DNA of 64,000 nucleotides from Pseudochelatococcus lubricantis (GCF_042432495.1 NZ_JBHLXC010000002.1:1302001-1366000); one strand, 5' to 3'; counted from the stretch's first letter, positions 34,833 to 43,227 are shown. The notes: generated by a model from the letters alone, not told the origin. Numbers and translations: made by a program.

Positions 34833-35951
34833 TCAAAGGTCGAGGCGGACCCGCGTATTCCTGTTCTCCGACACATCGGCGGTCAGCATGGACAGCGCAT
34901 CGATGATGCCGCCGACGGAAAGCGCGAGACGCTCCGCATGCCTTGCGATGTCGGGCGAGCGGGCGTCGCCGTAGACCGCCGCGCGGCGCTTGACGCCGTT
35001 GTCCTGATACTGGGTGGCGCGCTCCTCGGCCGTGTGGCCCCAATGGACGGGCTGGTTCGCGGCGCGCTCGGCGGCATCCAGTTCCTCAAGCATCTTTTCG
35101 AGGATAAGGTCGTTCAGCGCGGCGGAAGCGCCATTGGACAGAACCCGGTTCCGCAACTGCGCCTTCTCCGCGGAAACATTCGTCGGCGTGCCGCCTGCCT
35201 GGAGGAACTGGAACTCGGCGTTCTTGCCCGCGAGCAGGGCCTCCTGCCGGGCGATCTCGTCGATAGTGGCCGTCAGGCCGGCATCGAGATTTGCGATGTC
35301 CGCATCCGCGCGCTCCTTTTCTCCGTTGAGTGCGGCAAGACCTGCCTCCAGCGGGACGAGGCCGTCCGTCAGCGCGGCGATTTCGCTCTCGATGGCTTGC
35401 CGTTCGGCCTGCGTGGCGCCGCTGTCCAGCGCCGTGAGCCGGTTCCGGGCGTCGCGCAAGCGCTCCGCCTGCGTGCCAACCGCAGCCTGAGCGGCAACGA
35501 TCCTGCCGCCGAGGCTCGTGCTTTCCGCCTGCCGGGTCTGCAGTCTGGCCTGAAGCCCCTGCTTCCACGTGTCCAGCGTCGCGATGTCGTTCTCAAGGAC
35601 GGCGGCCTCGTCCTCCAGTCTCGCCAGCATTTCGGCCACAGAGGGGCTCTCGGCCGCGATTGCGCGGATGCGTGCGCTGAGGGCGCCGTTCCGGGTGCCT
35701 TCGTTCGCAATGCGCAGTTTCTCATTTTCGGCCAGCACCTGCGCAGCGACGACGCTTGACAGGGCGGCATTTTTCGGCGCGCTGATGCCGAGCCGGCCGA
35801 CCGTTGACCGCCCGAGGCCGAGGTCGAGATAAGGCATCGTCTGCGCTGCGGAAACGGGCGGGATAGAAAGCGCCCGCCCCGCGGCAGCAAGCTGTTCGTC
35901 GGACGCCGCGGCGGGCGTCGATACGCCGCCGGAGATTGCAGAAGTCGACAT
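34833..35951 (-). CDS. coiled-coil protein divergent from the type III secretion genes; candidate secreted substrate
   Basis: The 372-residue protein starts MSTSAISGGVSTPAAASDEQ, a Ser/Thr/Ala-rich head without a Sec signal, and is helical from about residue 80. Residues about 105-265 form long heptad-like coiled coil (LARLEDEAAVLENDIATLDT, SEIAALTDGLVPLEAGLAAL). It contains no cysteine. The tail LSVGGIIDALSMLTADVSEN is again helical. I do not recognise a family. ATG 35951 follows GGAGGGCCGCACC. Its place opposite the translocon operon suggests a secreted substrate or regulator, which is inference. Confidence 0.7.
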   Translation of the reverse strand: MSTSAISGGVSTPAAASDEQLAAAGRALSIPPVSAAQTMPYLDLGLGRSTVGRLGISAPKNAALSSVVAAQVLAENEKLRIANEGTRNGALSARIRAIAAESPSVAEMLARLEDEAAVLENDIATLDTWKQGLQARLQTRQAESTSLGGRIVAAQAAVGTQAERLRDARNRLTALDSGATQAERQAIESEIAALTDGLVPLEAGLAALNGEKERADADIANLDAGLTATIDEIARQEALLAGKNAEFQFLQAGGTPTNVSAEKAQLRNRVLSNGASAALNDLILEKMLEELDAAERAANQPVHWGHTAEERATQYQDNGVKRRAAVYGDARSPDIARHAERLALSVGGIIDALSMLTADVSENRNTRVRLDL

Positions 35952-36042
35952 GGTGCGGCCCTCCAGCATGGAACGGAGAGAAGGGTTTCGGCCGGCGCTC
36001 CGGCCCGTTTCGTCCGATTATGCACGCAATCGCCACCTTCCC

Positions 36043-36058
36043 TGTGCCGTTCGGCACA
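36043..36058. promoter_or_regulatory. 16-bp palindrome between divergent type III genes
   Basis: TGTGCCG-TT-CGGCACA is a perfect 7-bp dyad in the 227-base gap between the coiled-coil gene and the secretion operon. Its symmetry and place suggest a shared operator. No regulator gene in the window is an obvious partner. Confidence 0.45.
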
Positions 36059-36178
36059 ATTGAAGGACGGATCGTTCGCTATGGTCGCGAAACGTGAGGA
36101 CGCCACCCCCGACGGCGCCAGCACGGCGGGCCGCATATCGGCCGCACGAGGCAAACCGAGCGCAAGAGGAACGCCGGC

Positions 36179-36577
36179 ATGAGTACGCACACCCACGCCG
36201 CAGGCCAGTCGGTGTCGCACGGCTTATCCGGCCATGATGACACGGTCGCCGTCATCGGGATGATTGAGGACTGGCTGGCGGAACGCGGGCAACGGCCCGG
36301 GCAGGACTGGCATGGCCTGCTGACGACGATCTGCGACCGGTTGCGCCAGATTCGGGAAAATCCCGTCATGCGGGACGATCCCGTCGTAAGGCGCGTTTTC
36401 GATGATATGCTGGCCGCCGAAGGGATAGCGGGCCTTGCCGCGCAGATCGACCGGCTCGGGGTGCGCGCCGCCTACATCATCGCCCGTCTGGCGGAAGCCG
36501 GGCCCATCGGCGCGGCGCGAGCCCCCTCGCCGTCTTCGCCGAAAAAGCCCGCCGGACGCATCACACTCCGGCTCTGA
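36179..36577 (+). CDS. small helical protein in the LcrG/tip-chaperone position
   Basis: The 132-residue protein is mostly helical (VAVIGMIEDWLAERGQRPGQ, LLTTICDRLRQIRENPVM, RRVFDDMLAAEGIAGLAAQI), with a His/Ser-rich head and a Pro/Ser/Lys tail. I see no family motif. It precedes the tip-like gene by 17 bases, the position of lcrG or of tip chaperones in other type III loci, so a tip-binding chaperone is a reasonable guess. GAGGAACGCCGGC precedes the ATG. Confidence 0.6.
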   Translation: MSTHTHAAGQSVSHGLSGHDDTVAVIGMIEDWLAERGQRPGQDWHGLLTTICDRLRQIRENPVMRDDPVVRRVFDDMLAAEGIAGLAAQIDRLGVRAAYIIARLAEAGPIGAARAPSPSSPKKPAGRITLRL

Positions 36578-36594
36578 TCGTTCAGGAGAACGCC

Positions 36595-38406
36595 ATGCCC
36601 ATCTCGTCGGTGAAGGATACTCCCCTGTTTACCCCGGCGGAAATACCGGCCGCCGAAGCCACAGGAGAGGCGCGCCCGCTGGAAGAGGTTCCGCAGAACA
36701 TCGGCGCCGGTGCGGGGGAAATGGCGTTTGGCGACGAGGTGCCGCTGCTCGTCACCCCCGCCTCTGCATCGCTGCTCTCCGCGCTAGCGGCGACGCAGGG
36801 TTCCATCATCGAGGACGGTGACAGGGTCACCTTCACCTCCCGCGCACAGGCCGAGCTGATTCTGGGCATCTCGCTGCCGGCGGACGTCACCACCAACACT
36901 TTCATGGCGCTGAGGAACGGCGATGGCTCGACCTCATGGCTGCCGGTGACACTGAAGCGCACCGGCACCGGCAGCATCCTCAACTCCGGCCAGAACGGTG
37001 TGACCGCGGAACCCGCGGGCGCTGTGATCACGCTGCCCGGCGGGCAAACGCCGCCCTTCACCGCGGACGCCTTCCTGGCCATGCATTCGGACGAACAGGT
37101 CGCGGCGATATTGCGCTTCGGCACGGTCACGACCAGCCCGCCGTCGACCTATCTGGAGATGACAGGCGCCACCGCAGTGCTCGACGATACGCACACGAAG
37201 GCCATCATCGTCGAACAACTGGACAGTCGTTCCATCAACACCCTGTCAGCGGCCGAGCAGCGCGCTGTCAATGCAAGGCCGGCATTCTCAGAGATCAAGT
37301 CGGCGCTGGGCCTCTCTACTGCAAAGCCATCAGCGGTTCAGGAGGCGATCAGCAGCATCAACTCGTTTCCGGTTCCGACGGGCACGAGCCTGACGCAAAT
37401 GACCGAAAGCGACAGGAATCTGTTTATCGAGCAACTGAACATTATCCAGCAGAAGCTGGACAAACAGGTGTTCTTCAGCACGAAGACAGTGAATGAGGAA
37501 GTATCGGCCATTCTGAACCGCTTCAAGACCGCGCATGCCTACGGGAGCGTCAACGGAGAGTCCGGTGCGCGTGAGTACAGCCACTGGAAGAATCCGGACA
37601 ATCACAGCGACGGCACGTACGACGCCAACAGGGCTTACCGGGTCGACAACATAATCAGCCTTGACAAGGGAGCCTCGGTGGCGACCGCGTACAAGACGTT
37701 CATCGAGCAGGAGAAACGCCTGCTTGAGCTGGCGCAGTCGCGTCAGAATACTGAAACGACGATTTCAGGCGGAAAGAATCTGGACCTGCCGAGTATTATA
37801 TTCAGGCTTCAGCTTTACTATAACCTGCAATCCGAGAGCCTCATATCCATAAAGTCGGAAGAGGTCAATCAGCAGAACGAGTTAATAAAGACATATGGAT
37901 ATATGCAGCAGCGTGTGAGCTATATCACGAGCAAAGGCAAGGATAGCTCCAGATATGTTATTCCGGAAGATTTTCACGATCAGGGTGCCACCGCTTTTTA
38001 TCAGTTCGAGGATCGCTACAAGGATGTCGATGACCTTTTGTACTTTGGCATGCCGAGTATGTTCGACTCGAAACCCGTAGCGCGATTCAATGAAACCTCT
38101 GTCTATGCGACGCAACAGCATCCGATAGAGGCTTTGCGCAATATCACCAGACCGAGCTTTTCCTTCTTTACGGATGCCGATTCACAGCAGAACAGCAGAG
38201 GACAATACGCAGACTACAAGATGAGCGCCTGGTCCACTTTCGGCACACAGCTTTCGGATACCGTCACCCTGATCAATCAGGAAACTCAGATCCAGATGAA
38301 CGCCATCAGCACTCTCGAAAAGGAGAAGAACCGCTATTTCGAGATGGGGAACAATGCGCTCTCCAAGCTGAACGAGATCATTCAGAGCATTGCCCGGGCC
38401 GTCTGA
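36595..38406 (+). CDS. large type III needle-tip/filament-like protein (EspA/Bsp22/LcrV class)
   Basis: The 603-residue protein has no Sec signal. Its C-terminal part resembles EspA/Bsp22-type subunits: a hydrophobic helix PSIIFRLQLYYNLQSESLIS (from about residue 399) followed by coil, and a C-terminal coiled coil from about residue 547 (LSDTVTLINQETQIQMNAIS, FEMGNNALSKLNEIIQSIAR). Between and before these lie about 390 N-terminal residues of unknown fold with many Thr, Ser and Gly. Known tip proteins are roughly 190-340 residues, so this one is oversized. The 3' part has clearly lower GC than its neighbours. Function is inferred from C-terminal pattern and from genes around it. Confidence 0.65.
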   Translation: MPISSVKDTPLFTPAEIPAAEATGEARPLEEVPQNIGAGAGEMAFGDEVPLLVTPASASLLSALAATQGSIIEDGDRVTFTSRAQAELILGISLPADVTTNTFMALRNGDGSTSWLPVTLKRTGTGSILNSGQNGVTAEPAGAVITLPGGQTPPFTADAFLAMHSDEQVAAILRFGTVTTSPPSTYLEMTGATAVLDDTHTKAIIVEQLDSRSINTLSAAEQRAVNARPAFSEIKSALGLSTAKPSAVQEAISSINSFPVPTGTSLTQMTESDRNLFIEQLNIIQQKLDKQVFFSTKTVNEEVSAILNRFKTAHAYGSVNGESGAREYSHWKNPDNHSDGTYDANRAYRVDNIISLDKGASVATAYKTFIEQEKRLLELAQSRQNTETTISGGKNLDLPSIIFRLQLYYNLQSESLISIKSEEVNQQNELIKTYGYMQQRVSYITSKGKDSSRYVIPEDFHDQGATAFYQFEDRYKDVDDLLYFGMPSMFDSKPVARFNETSVYATQQHPIEALRNITRPSFSFFTDADSQQNSRGQYADYKMSAWSTFGTQLSDTVTLINQETQIQMNAISTLEKEKNRYFEMGNNALSKLNEIIQSIARAV

Positions 38407-38434
38407 CACGCCGGGCCGCATTGGCAGATAATGA

Positions 38435-38457
38435 GCCTTGCCGTGAGCGGGCAAGGC
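38435..38457. terminator. hairpin between the tip-like gene and sctX
   Basis: GCCTTGCC and GGCAAGGC enclose seven bases, 28 bases after the tip-like stop. It lacks a T-run. It may stabilise the upstream message or reduce read-through so the tip is made in excess. Confidence 0.4.
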
Positions 38458-38485
38458 GGAGCATTCATTCCGGGGCATCCATCCC

Positions 38486-38866
38486 ATGCGCATCAAGAAC
38501 CTGGACACCGGTATCGAATCCATCTCGCGTTGGCGGGTTGACGACGAATTTCATCTGCCGGACGAGCCGGGACAAGCCGCCGCCTATCTGCCGGTTTATC
38601 GCCCCCTGCACGAGGTTCTCAACCGGCCGACCCTGGACGAGCGCCTGCCGGACCTGCTCCAGCCGGCAGCGGTGGACCCGGAACTGATGGAGCCGGCGCG
38701 GCTCGCGGACGCGCGGGTGGACGTGCGCACCCTGCTCGCCCAGCACGCCGCAGCCGCCGCCGGAGCGCGGAAAACAGCCTTCGAGCGCGCTCTGGACCTG
38801 ATCGATCGCGACCTGCTGCTGGATTCCGAGGTGCGCGCATCCCTCGCGGCGTTGTTTCGCGGATGA
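38486..38866 (+). CDS. sctX: YscX-like type III secretion protein SctX
   Basis: The 126-residue protein aligns by eye with Yersinia YscX in length, in an early G-I-E (TGIESISRW), in a proline-rich middle leading to PVYRPLHEVL and in a helical C-terminus (FERALDLIDRDLLLDSEVRA) ending in a short hydrophobic helix. YscX is an early secreted protein needed for export and held by YscY. Its stop overlaps the next gene by ATGA, and that gene encodes a clear YscY-like protein, which strengthens the call. Confidence 0.68.
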   Translation: MRIKNLDTGIESISRWRVDDEFHLPDEPGQAAAYLPVYRPLHEVLNRPTLDERLPDLLQPAAVDPELMEPARLADARVDVRTLLAQHAAAAAGARKTAFERALDLIDRDLLLDSEVRASLAALFRG

Positions 38867-39276
38867 GCGACATCGTCCCCCATCGGCCGCCGCACGCGGG
38901 CAGCCCGCGTCGGCGGGAGCGCGACTTCCTGCTGCTCAACATCTTCGTGTTCGCGCAGCATGGTTATGTCGGGCGGGCGCGCACGCTTGCGGACGCGCTG
39001 TATCTGATGGGTGATTCGAGCGCCGAGGTGCTCTTCACCCGCGCCGTGACGCGCTTCCTCACGCAGGACTGGGCCGACACGCTCCGGACGCTGGAGGAAC
39101 TCGACCGTGCCGACCCAATCGAGCGTTTCGGCACCTATCGCCCCACCCCGCAGCATCGCATGCGCCGCTACATGAAGGCGCGCAGCCTCTTTGCGCTCGA
39201 TCTGCGCGACAGCGCCGGGGATACGCTTGAGGCCTACCTGCGCCATGGCGTCAGTGGCGTAGAGGAGCCGGAATAA
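38863..39276 (+). CDS. sctY: YscY-like chaperone SctY (TPR)
   Basis: The 137-residue protein contains RRERDFLLLNIFVFAQHGYV then GRARTLADALYLMG, closely following the YscY pattern of a basic head, FLLLN, a Gly and a DALL helix. The remainder is two or three TPR-like helical pairs (AEVLFTRAVTRFLTQDWADT, ARSLFALDLRDSAGDTLEAY). YscY binds YscX and the export-gate protein SctV. Overlap with the upstream gene (ATGA) matches the Yersinia yscXY arrangement. Confidence 0.75.
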   Translation: MSDIVPHRPPHAGSPRRRERDFLLLNIFVFAQHGYVGRARTLADALYLMGDSSAEVLFTRAVTRFLTQDWADTLRTLEELDRADPIERFGTYRPTPQHRMRRYMKARSLFALDLRDSAGDTLEAYLRHGVSGVEEPE

Positions 39277-39429
39277 TGCCGGAGGCCGGGTCCTGATGGA
39301 CAAGGCGGAATATAATTCGAAAAAGGCGCGTATCTGTCATTTGCGTCACAGATGAGCGGAGATAACGGCGATATTGTCGGGAAACCGGGCGGGAAGTGTA
39401 CTGCCGGACGACCCTTGAAGGAGCAACAG

Positions 39430-40011
39430 ATGTCATTCCTCGACCGCGTGGCTATCCCGCCGGACGCATCAAGCACTTTCACGGCGGCGGCCAGCCCGGC
39501 TATAGGGAAGTATTTCCGTGACGTCTGCGGTATCGATGGAGATCCGCAGGAGTACGTCTGCGAATGGATCGGCCGGATCGCTGCCGGCAACACGCCCGCG
39601 AAGGCTCTCGGCCTGACGGAGGAGCATGTCGACGCCCTGCTCTCCCAGGCGCGCGATCTCATCCAGGCCGGTGCGCCCGCTAGGGCGCGCGACAAGCTGC
39701 TGCTCGCGCTGCTGCTCGATCCCATGGAGGAGCGCGCGCTCTACGCCGCCGCAGTCACCCTGCAAATGGAAAGCCGCTTCGCCGACGCGGGCCGTGCCTA
39801 TGCCTTCTACATCTGGCGCAAGCCGCTCGACCCCTTGGGGTACCTGCGTGTCGGCGAATGCCTGCTGGGCGACGGCGTCCTCGACGAGGCGAAGGAATTC
39901 GTCGAGGCCGCGCGCTCCGCCGCCGATGAGTTGCAGGACACGCAGACAGTACAGCATGCGACGACGCTGCTGGCGTTCATCGACAGCCGCCGCGCCGTCA
40001 TCCAGGGCTGA
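39430..40011 (+). CDS. LcrH/SycD-type class II translocator chaperone (TPR), first copy
   Basis: The 193-residue protein has three TPR repeats in the SycD arrangement: LTEEHVDALLSQARDLIQAG, RARDKLLLALLLDPMEERAL, YAAAVTLQMESRFADAGRAY and LGYLRVGECLLGDGVLDEAK (about residues 65-165). Such chaperones hold the two hydrophobic translocators before export. ATG 39430 follows GAAGGAGCAACAG; the upstream in-frame ATG at 39352 lacks a ribosome site. It directly precedes sctE, the position of lcrH before yopB. Confidence 0.8.
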   Translation: MSFLDRVAIPPDASSTFTAAASPAIGKYFRDVCGIDGDPQEYVCEWIGRIAAGNTPAKALGLTEEHVDALLSQARDLIQAGAPARARDKLLLALLLDPMEERALYAAAVTLQMESRFADAGRAYAFYIWRKPLDPLGYLRVGECLLGDGVLDEAKEFVEAARSAADELQDTQTVQHATTLLAFIDSRRAVIQG

Positions 40012-40088
40012 TCCGACACCGCCTTGGCCTTCATCCGCAAGTCGAGCGGCCCGGTGGTCACTCGACTGTCTCCCGGAGGAACATACAG

Positions 40089-41054
40089 ATGTCCACGACT
40101 CTCACCAATCAGGCTGTTACGTCGCGCGGAGTCTCCGACAGCGCGACTGTCGTCTCCACTGTCACCGGCGAGGTGACTGAAACGACGGTGGGTGCCGGCG
40201 TCGCCACGCAGGCTGGCGCCGTGCCGGATGCGCAGGCCCAGCAGGCTGCCGCCGGCGTGCTCGCGGCGTTGAACTTCCAGTCGCTGCTTGCCTCCATCAA
40301 CGAGAAACTGCCGCGCATCAACAATGACGACACGGCAGTGCTCATTCTGCAAGTCGCTTCCGCAATCGACAAGAATCAGAAGCTGATTCAGGAAGAGAGC
40401 GTCAAGAATGCCTCGGCCAAGCGGCGCGACGACATTGCCGAATACGGAGACAAGCTCAGGAAGGCGCTTGAAGCGCAGGAGAAGGCGGCCAGCAAGTCGT
40501 TCTTCGGCAAGCTGTTTTCCCGCATCGCCAGTTACATCAGCGGTGCCCTGATGGTTGCTGTGGGCGGTGCGCTGGCCGCGACCGGCGTCGCCACCCTGGC
40601 CGGCGGCATCATGATCGGCGTCGGCGCGCTGATGATCGCCGATCAGATCACGAAGGACGCAACCGGCTCCGGCATTGGCGCGAAACTCGGCCGCTACGGC
40701 GATCTGGTCTTCTCGCTCGGCCTGGCCGCAGCCTCGGTCGCGGCCGCGGCCCTGACCGGCGGCTCAACGCTTGCGACGGCAGTTACGGCCACATCGAGCG
40801 TTATAAACGGTGCGGTGCAGGTGGCTTCCGCCGGCATCAACCTCGACGCTGCCCTGGCACAGGTCGATGCCACGGAGCGGCAGGCGGAAACGAAAGAGTT
40901 TGAAGCCAAGACCCAGGCGGAGCAGAGCTTTACCGACCTCGTGCTGCAGATACTCGTGGAAACATCCAAGCGGATCAACGGCATCATCGATGCGGGCTCC
41001 GAAGCCATCAACGAGCGCGGCAATGTCCTCAGCCGCGCCAAGCTGACGGCCTGA
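40089..41054 (+). CDS. sctE: type III translocon pore protein SctE (YopB/SseC/IpaB-like)
   Basis: The 321-residue protein has a Ser/Thr-rich head without Sec signal, a coiled region (IDKNQKLIQEESVKNASAKR, GDKLRKALEAQEKAASK), two hydrophobic hairpins (about residues 149-185 and 205-235, separated by a polar loop), and a helical C-terminus. FFGKLFSRIASYISGALMVA before the first hairpin is typical of the YopB/SseC family. It would insert in the host membrane as the major pore subunit. GGAGGAACATACAG precedes the ATG. Confidence 0.82.
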   Translation: MSTTLTNQAVTSRGVSDSATVVSTVTGEVTETTVGAGVATQAGAVPDAQAQQAAAGVLAALNFQSLLASINEKLPRINNDDTAVLILQVASAIDKNQKLIQEESVKNASAKRRDDIAEYGDKLRKALEAQEKAASKSFFGKLFSRIASYISGALMVAVGGALAATGVATLAGGIMIGVGALMIADQITKDATGSGIGAKLGRYGDLVFSLGLAAASVAAAALTGGSTLATAVTATSSVINGAVQVASAGINLDAALAQVDATERQAETKEFEAKTQAEQSFTDLVLQILVETSKRINGIIDAGSEAINERGNVLSRAKLTA

Positions 41055-41102
41055 CCGCCGGATGTTCGGTTCTCGTATTCTTTATTTCAGGGAGTTTTCA
41101 TC

Positions 41103-42119
41103 ATGAGCATTGCCAACACGCAGACACCTCCCACGTCTGCAGTTTCGGGCTACAACGGTGCAGCCGCTCTGTCCATGACCGGCGCGAAGGAAGCGGAGCA
41201 GACGACGGGCAAGGGCAACGCAGGCGACGAAGAGAGCGCATTGCCCCCCGCAGGCCGTCAGCGGGTTGCCGCCACGGGCAAGGCAGCCGGCGCGCCGGCA
41301 ACCGCCGCCGACGTCGCGCAGCTCGAAGAGGCGATCAACCGGCTGAACGCCCTGATGAGTCAGAGCAACGGTATTGATTTGCTCGGGCGCCTGGTCATCG
41401 AAGCCACCAACGCAGGCTATCAGTCCGAGCGCCTCGTCTCCCAGCTTGAGGCCAAGAGCGCGGAAATCGAGTTTCTCAATCAGGCCGACAAGATGTCTGA
41501 TGCCTCAAGCAAGATGCTGACATCGGCAATCGTCACGGCAACGCTTTCGTTCGTTTCGGGCGGCATACAGATCGCCGGCGGCGCCTCGGGGCTTCGCTCG
41601 GCCAGCAAGGCCGCGTCCGGTGCCGGCAAGGTGGACAAGGCCGCTGATATCACCGACAGGGCCGCCGCGGCGTCGAATAATGTAGCTGCCAGCCCCGCCC
41701 CGACTGTTGCCGAAAACGCCGTTGCGGCATCGAACAACGTTGTGGCCAATCCCGCCCAGACTGCGACTGACAGGGCTGCTGCCGCAGCAAACAACGTTGC
41801 TGCCGACGCCGTCCAGACGGCGGCCAGCGAGGCAGCGGCCCAGAAAGCCAGATCTCTCCAGTCGGTGCTCGCGGGCGTGACGGGCGCGATTGATGGTTCG
41901 GGGATGCTCACCAAGGGTATCCTCGATTCCGATGTCAAGCGCGACGAGGCGCAGGGCGCCGTCTATGCGGCCGCCGCTCAGCGGCACAACGCCACCCGGG
42001 AGCAGGAAAGCGCCGTCGTCCAGGCGCTGACGGCGACGCTGCTGTCGCTTCTGTCCGGCATCAAGGAAGTGCAGGAGGCCGAAGTCGATGCCATGCGCGC
42101 CATCACGGCAAGGGGGTGA
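41103..42119 (+). CDS. sctB: type III translocon protein SctB (YopD/IpaC-like)
   Basis: The 338-residue protein follows sctE by 48 bases. It has one hydrophobic segment (about residues 137-163, LTSAIVTATLSFVSGGIQIA), a coil before it (SERLVSQLEAKSAEIEFLNQ) and a C-terminal helix (VVQALTATLLSLLSGIKEVQ). One membrane segment plus C-terminal coil is the YopD/IpaC layout. Residues 183-239 are three 19-residue repeats. The family call rests on layout and position. Confidence 0.72.
   Translation: MSIANTQTPPTSAVSGYNGAAALSMTGAKEAEQTTGKGNAGDEESALPPAGRQRVAATGKAAGAPATAADVAQLEEAINRLNALMSQSNGIDLLGRLVIEATNAGYQSERLVSQLEAKSAEIEFLNQADKMSDASSKMLTSAIVTATLSFVSGGIQIAGGASGLRSASKAASGAGKVDKAADITDRAAAASNNVAASPAPTVAENAVAASNNVVANPAQTATDRAAAAANNVAADAVQTAASEAAAQKARSLQSVLAGVTGAIDGSGMLTKGILDSDVKRDEAQGAVYAAAAQRHNATREQESAVVQALTATLLSLLSGIKEVQEAEVDAMRAITARG
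41649..41819 (+). repeat. three tandem 57-bp (19-residue) repeats inside sctB
   Basis: Residues 183-201, 202-220 and 221-239 align without gaps: ITDRAAAASNNVAASPAPT, VAENAVAASNNVVANPAQT and ATDRAAAAANNVAADAVQT. Each has the A-A-x-NNV core. The units are exactly 57 bases, so copy number could vary between strains. Confidence 0.85.
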
Positions 42120-42158
42120 ACCGACGATGCCGGGGGTGTGCAGCAGGGAAGCCGCCTG

Positions 42159-42641
42159 ATGAACGGCTTCCGCGACATCATTGCCAGATTGTGGGACACG
42201 CTCGATCTGGGCGCCCCCGCCTTTGCCGCCGACAATGCGGTGGAGCTGGAGACCGACGAGGTCGTCGTGAGGCTGAGCCCCGCCGTCAGCGGATACGAGA
42301 TGGTACTTTCCGCCACTGCCGGCCATCTCGCCTCCGACCCCGTGGAGCGGATGACACAGACGCGGCAAATGTTGAAAAGCAACCTGCGCCATCTGACGAT
42401 AAGCTCAGCACTGGTTGCACTCGGCCGTGGCGACATGGCCGAAACGGTTTTTGTTCGCAAGAATATAACCTATACGAGTATTAGTGTTTCTCGTATAATT
42501 TCGCTAATAGAAGAATTTATTGTTCATTATAGACATATAAAAGAAATTATTTATAATAAATACAATGATAAATATGATAGATATCGTGAGATATCTACTT
42601 TAAATGAATTTCATAAAATGAATTTTATTTTCCGTCCGTGA
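42159..42641 (+). CDS. class I (CesT/SycE-type) chaperone-like protein with an AT-rich 3' end
   Basis: The 160-residue acidic protein begins MNGFRDIIARLWDTLDLGAP, followed by a beta-rich stretch (VELETDEVVVRLSPAVSGYE) and a helix around SNLRHLTISSALVALGRG, then a C-terminal helix (SVSRIISLIEEFIVHYRHIK). This alpha-beta-beta-alpha-beta-alpha order suits class I type III chaperones of effectors. The last about 60 codons lie in very AT-rich DNA and are rich in Ile, Tyr, Asn and Lys. ATG 42159 follows AGGGAAG. Its partner effector is not evident. Confidence 0.6.
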   Translation: MNGFRDIIARLWDTLDLGAPAFAADNAVELETDEVVVRLSPAVSGYEMVLSATAGHLASDPVERMTQTRQMLKSNLRHLTISSALVALGRGDMAETVFVRKNITYTSISVSRIISLIEEFIVHYRHIKEIIYNKYNDKYDRYREISTLNEFHKMNFIFRP

Positions 42642-42645
42642 AGGT
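42451..42645 (+). other. sharply AT-rich segment at the 3' end of the chaperone-like gene
   Basis: Bases 42481-42600 contain 25 G or C out of 120 (about 21%), while both flanks are GC-rich. The change happens inside one reading frame, near codon 100, and GC recovers at the stop codon. It suggests a patch of foreign origin or a recombination joint. Confidence 0.85.
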
Positions 42646-42683
42646 GTAAACTTGCGGTGAACTTCATCGCGAGAGGCGTAATA

Positions 42684-43169
42684 ATGGCTATCATCGAATC
42701 CGCCCCTATCGAACCCTCCGGCATCGAATCGCTTGCGCCGGGGCAATCCATTCGTGAGTATCTTGGCCTCCAAATCGCACATCTGCTTCCCGGACTGGAC
42801 GTTGCTGCCGGCATGCTACGGCGTGGCGAACACGATCGGGCGCTGCGGACATACGCCACCCTCGTCCTGTGCGATCCCTCCGAAATCCGCTTCCAGATCG
42901 GGCTGGCGACCTGCGCGCTGGAAATCAGGGAGTTCCACATCGCTCTGCAGGCGGCTTCCGCCGTCATTGCCTCGGCGCCGGACAGTCCGATGGGCTATTT
43001 GATTTCAGGCCGCGCCTCCCTCGGCTTGCTCGATTTCGATGCGGCTATCGATGATCTGCAGGACGCCATCCGCGTGGCGCGGGAGACGGGCGACGATGCC
43101 GTGGCGAAAGAGGCTGCCGCCCTGCTGCAGCGTGCCATCGTCGCGAAGGAAGTCCAGGCCCGGAACTGA
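42684..43169 (+). CDS. TPR chaperone-like protein, second copy (class II type)
   Basis: The 161-residue protein has TPR helices AAGMLRRGEHDRALRTYATL, RFQIGLATCALEIREFHIAL, GYLISGRASLGLLDFDAAID and a C-terminal helix. The order and length suit an LcrH/SycD-like chaperone, though it lacks the ALC-LD core of the third copy. ATG 42684 follows GAGAGGCG. It may serve a translocator, the tip or an unknown substrate. Confidence 0.68.
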   Translation: MAIIESAPIEPSGIESLAPGQSIREYLGLQIAHLLPGLDVAAGMLRRGEHDRALRTYATLVLCDPSEIRFQIGLATCALEIREFHIALQAASAVIASAPDSPMGYLISGRASLGLLDFDAAIDDLQDAIRVARETGDDAVAKEAAALLQRAIVAKEVQARN

Positions 43170-43227
43170 TAGTCAGCCACGTTCATCGAGGCCCACGGCT
43201 CGGGGCCTGCCAATTCCGGAGCAACCC

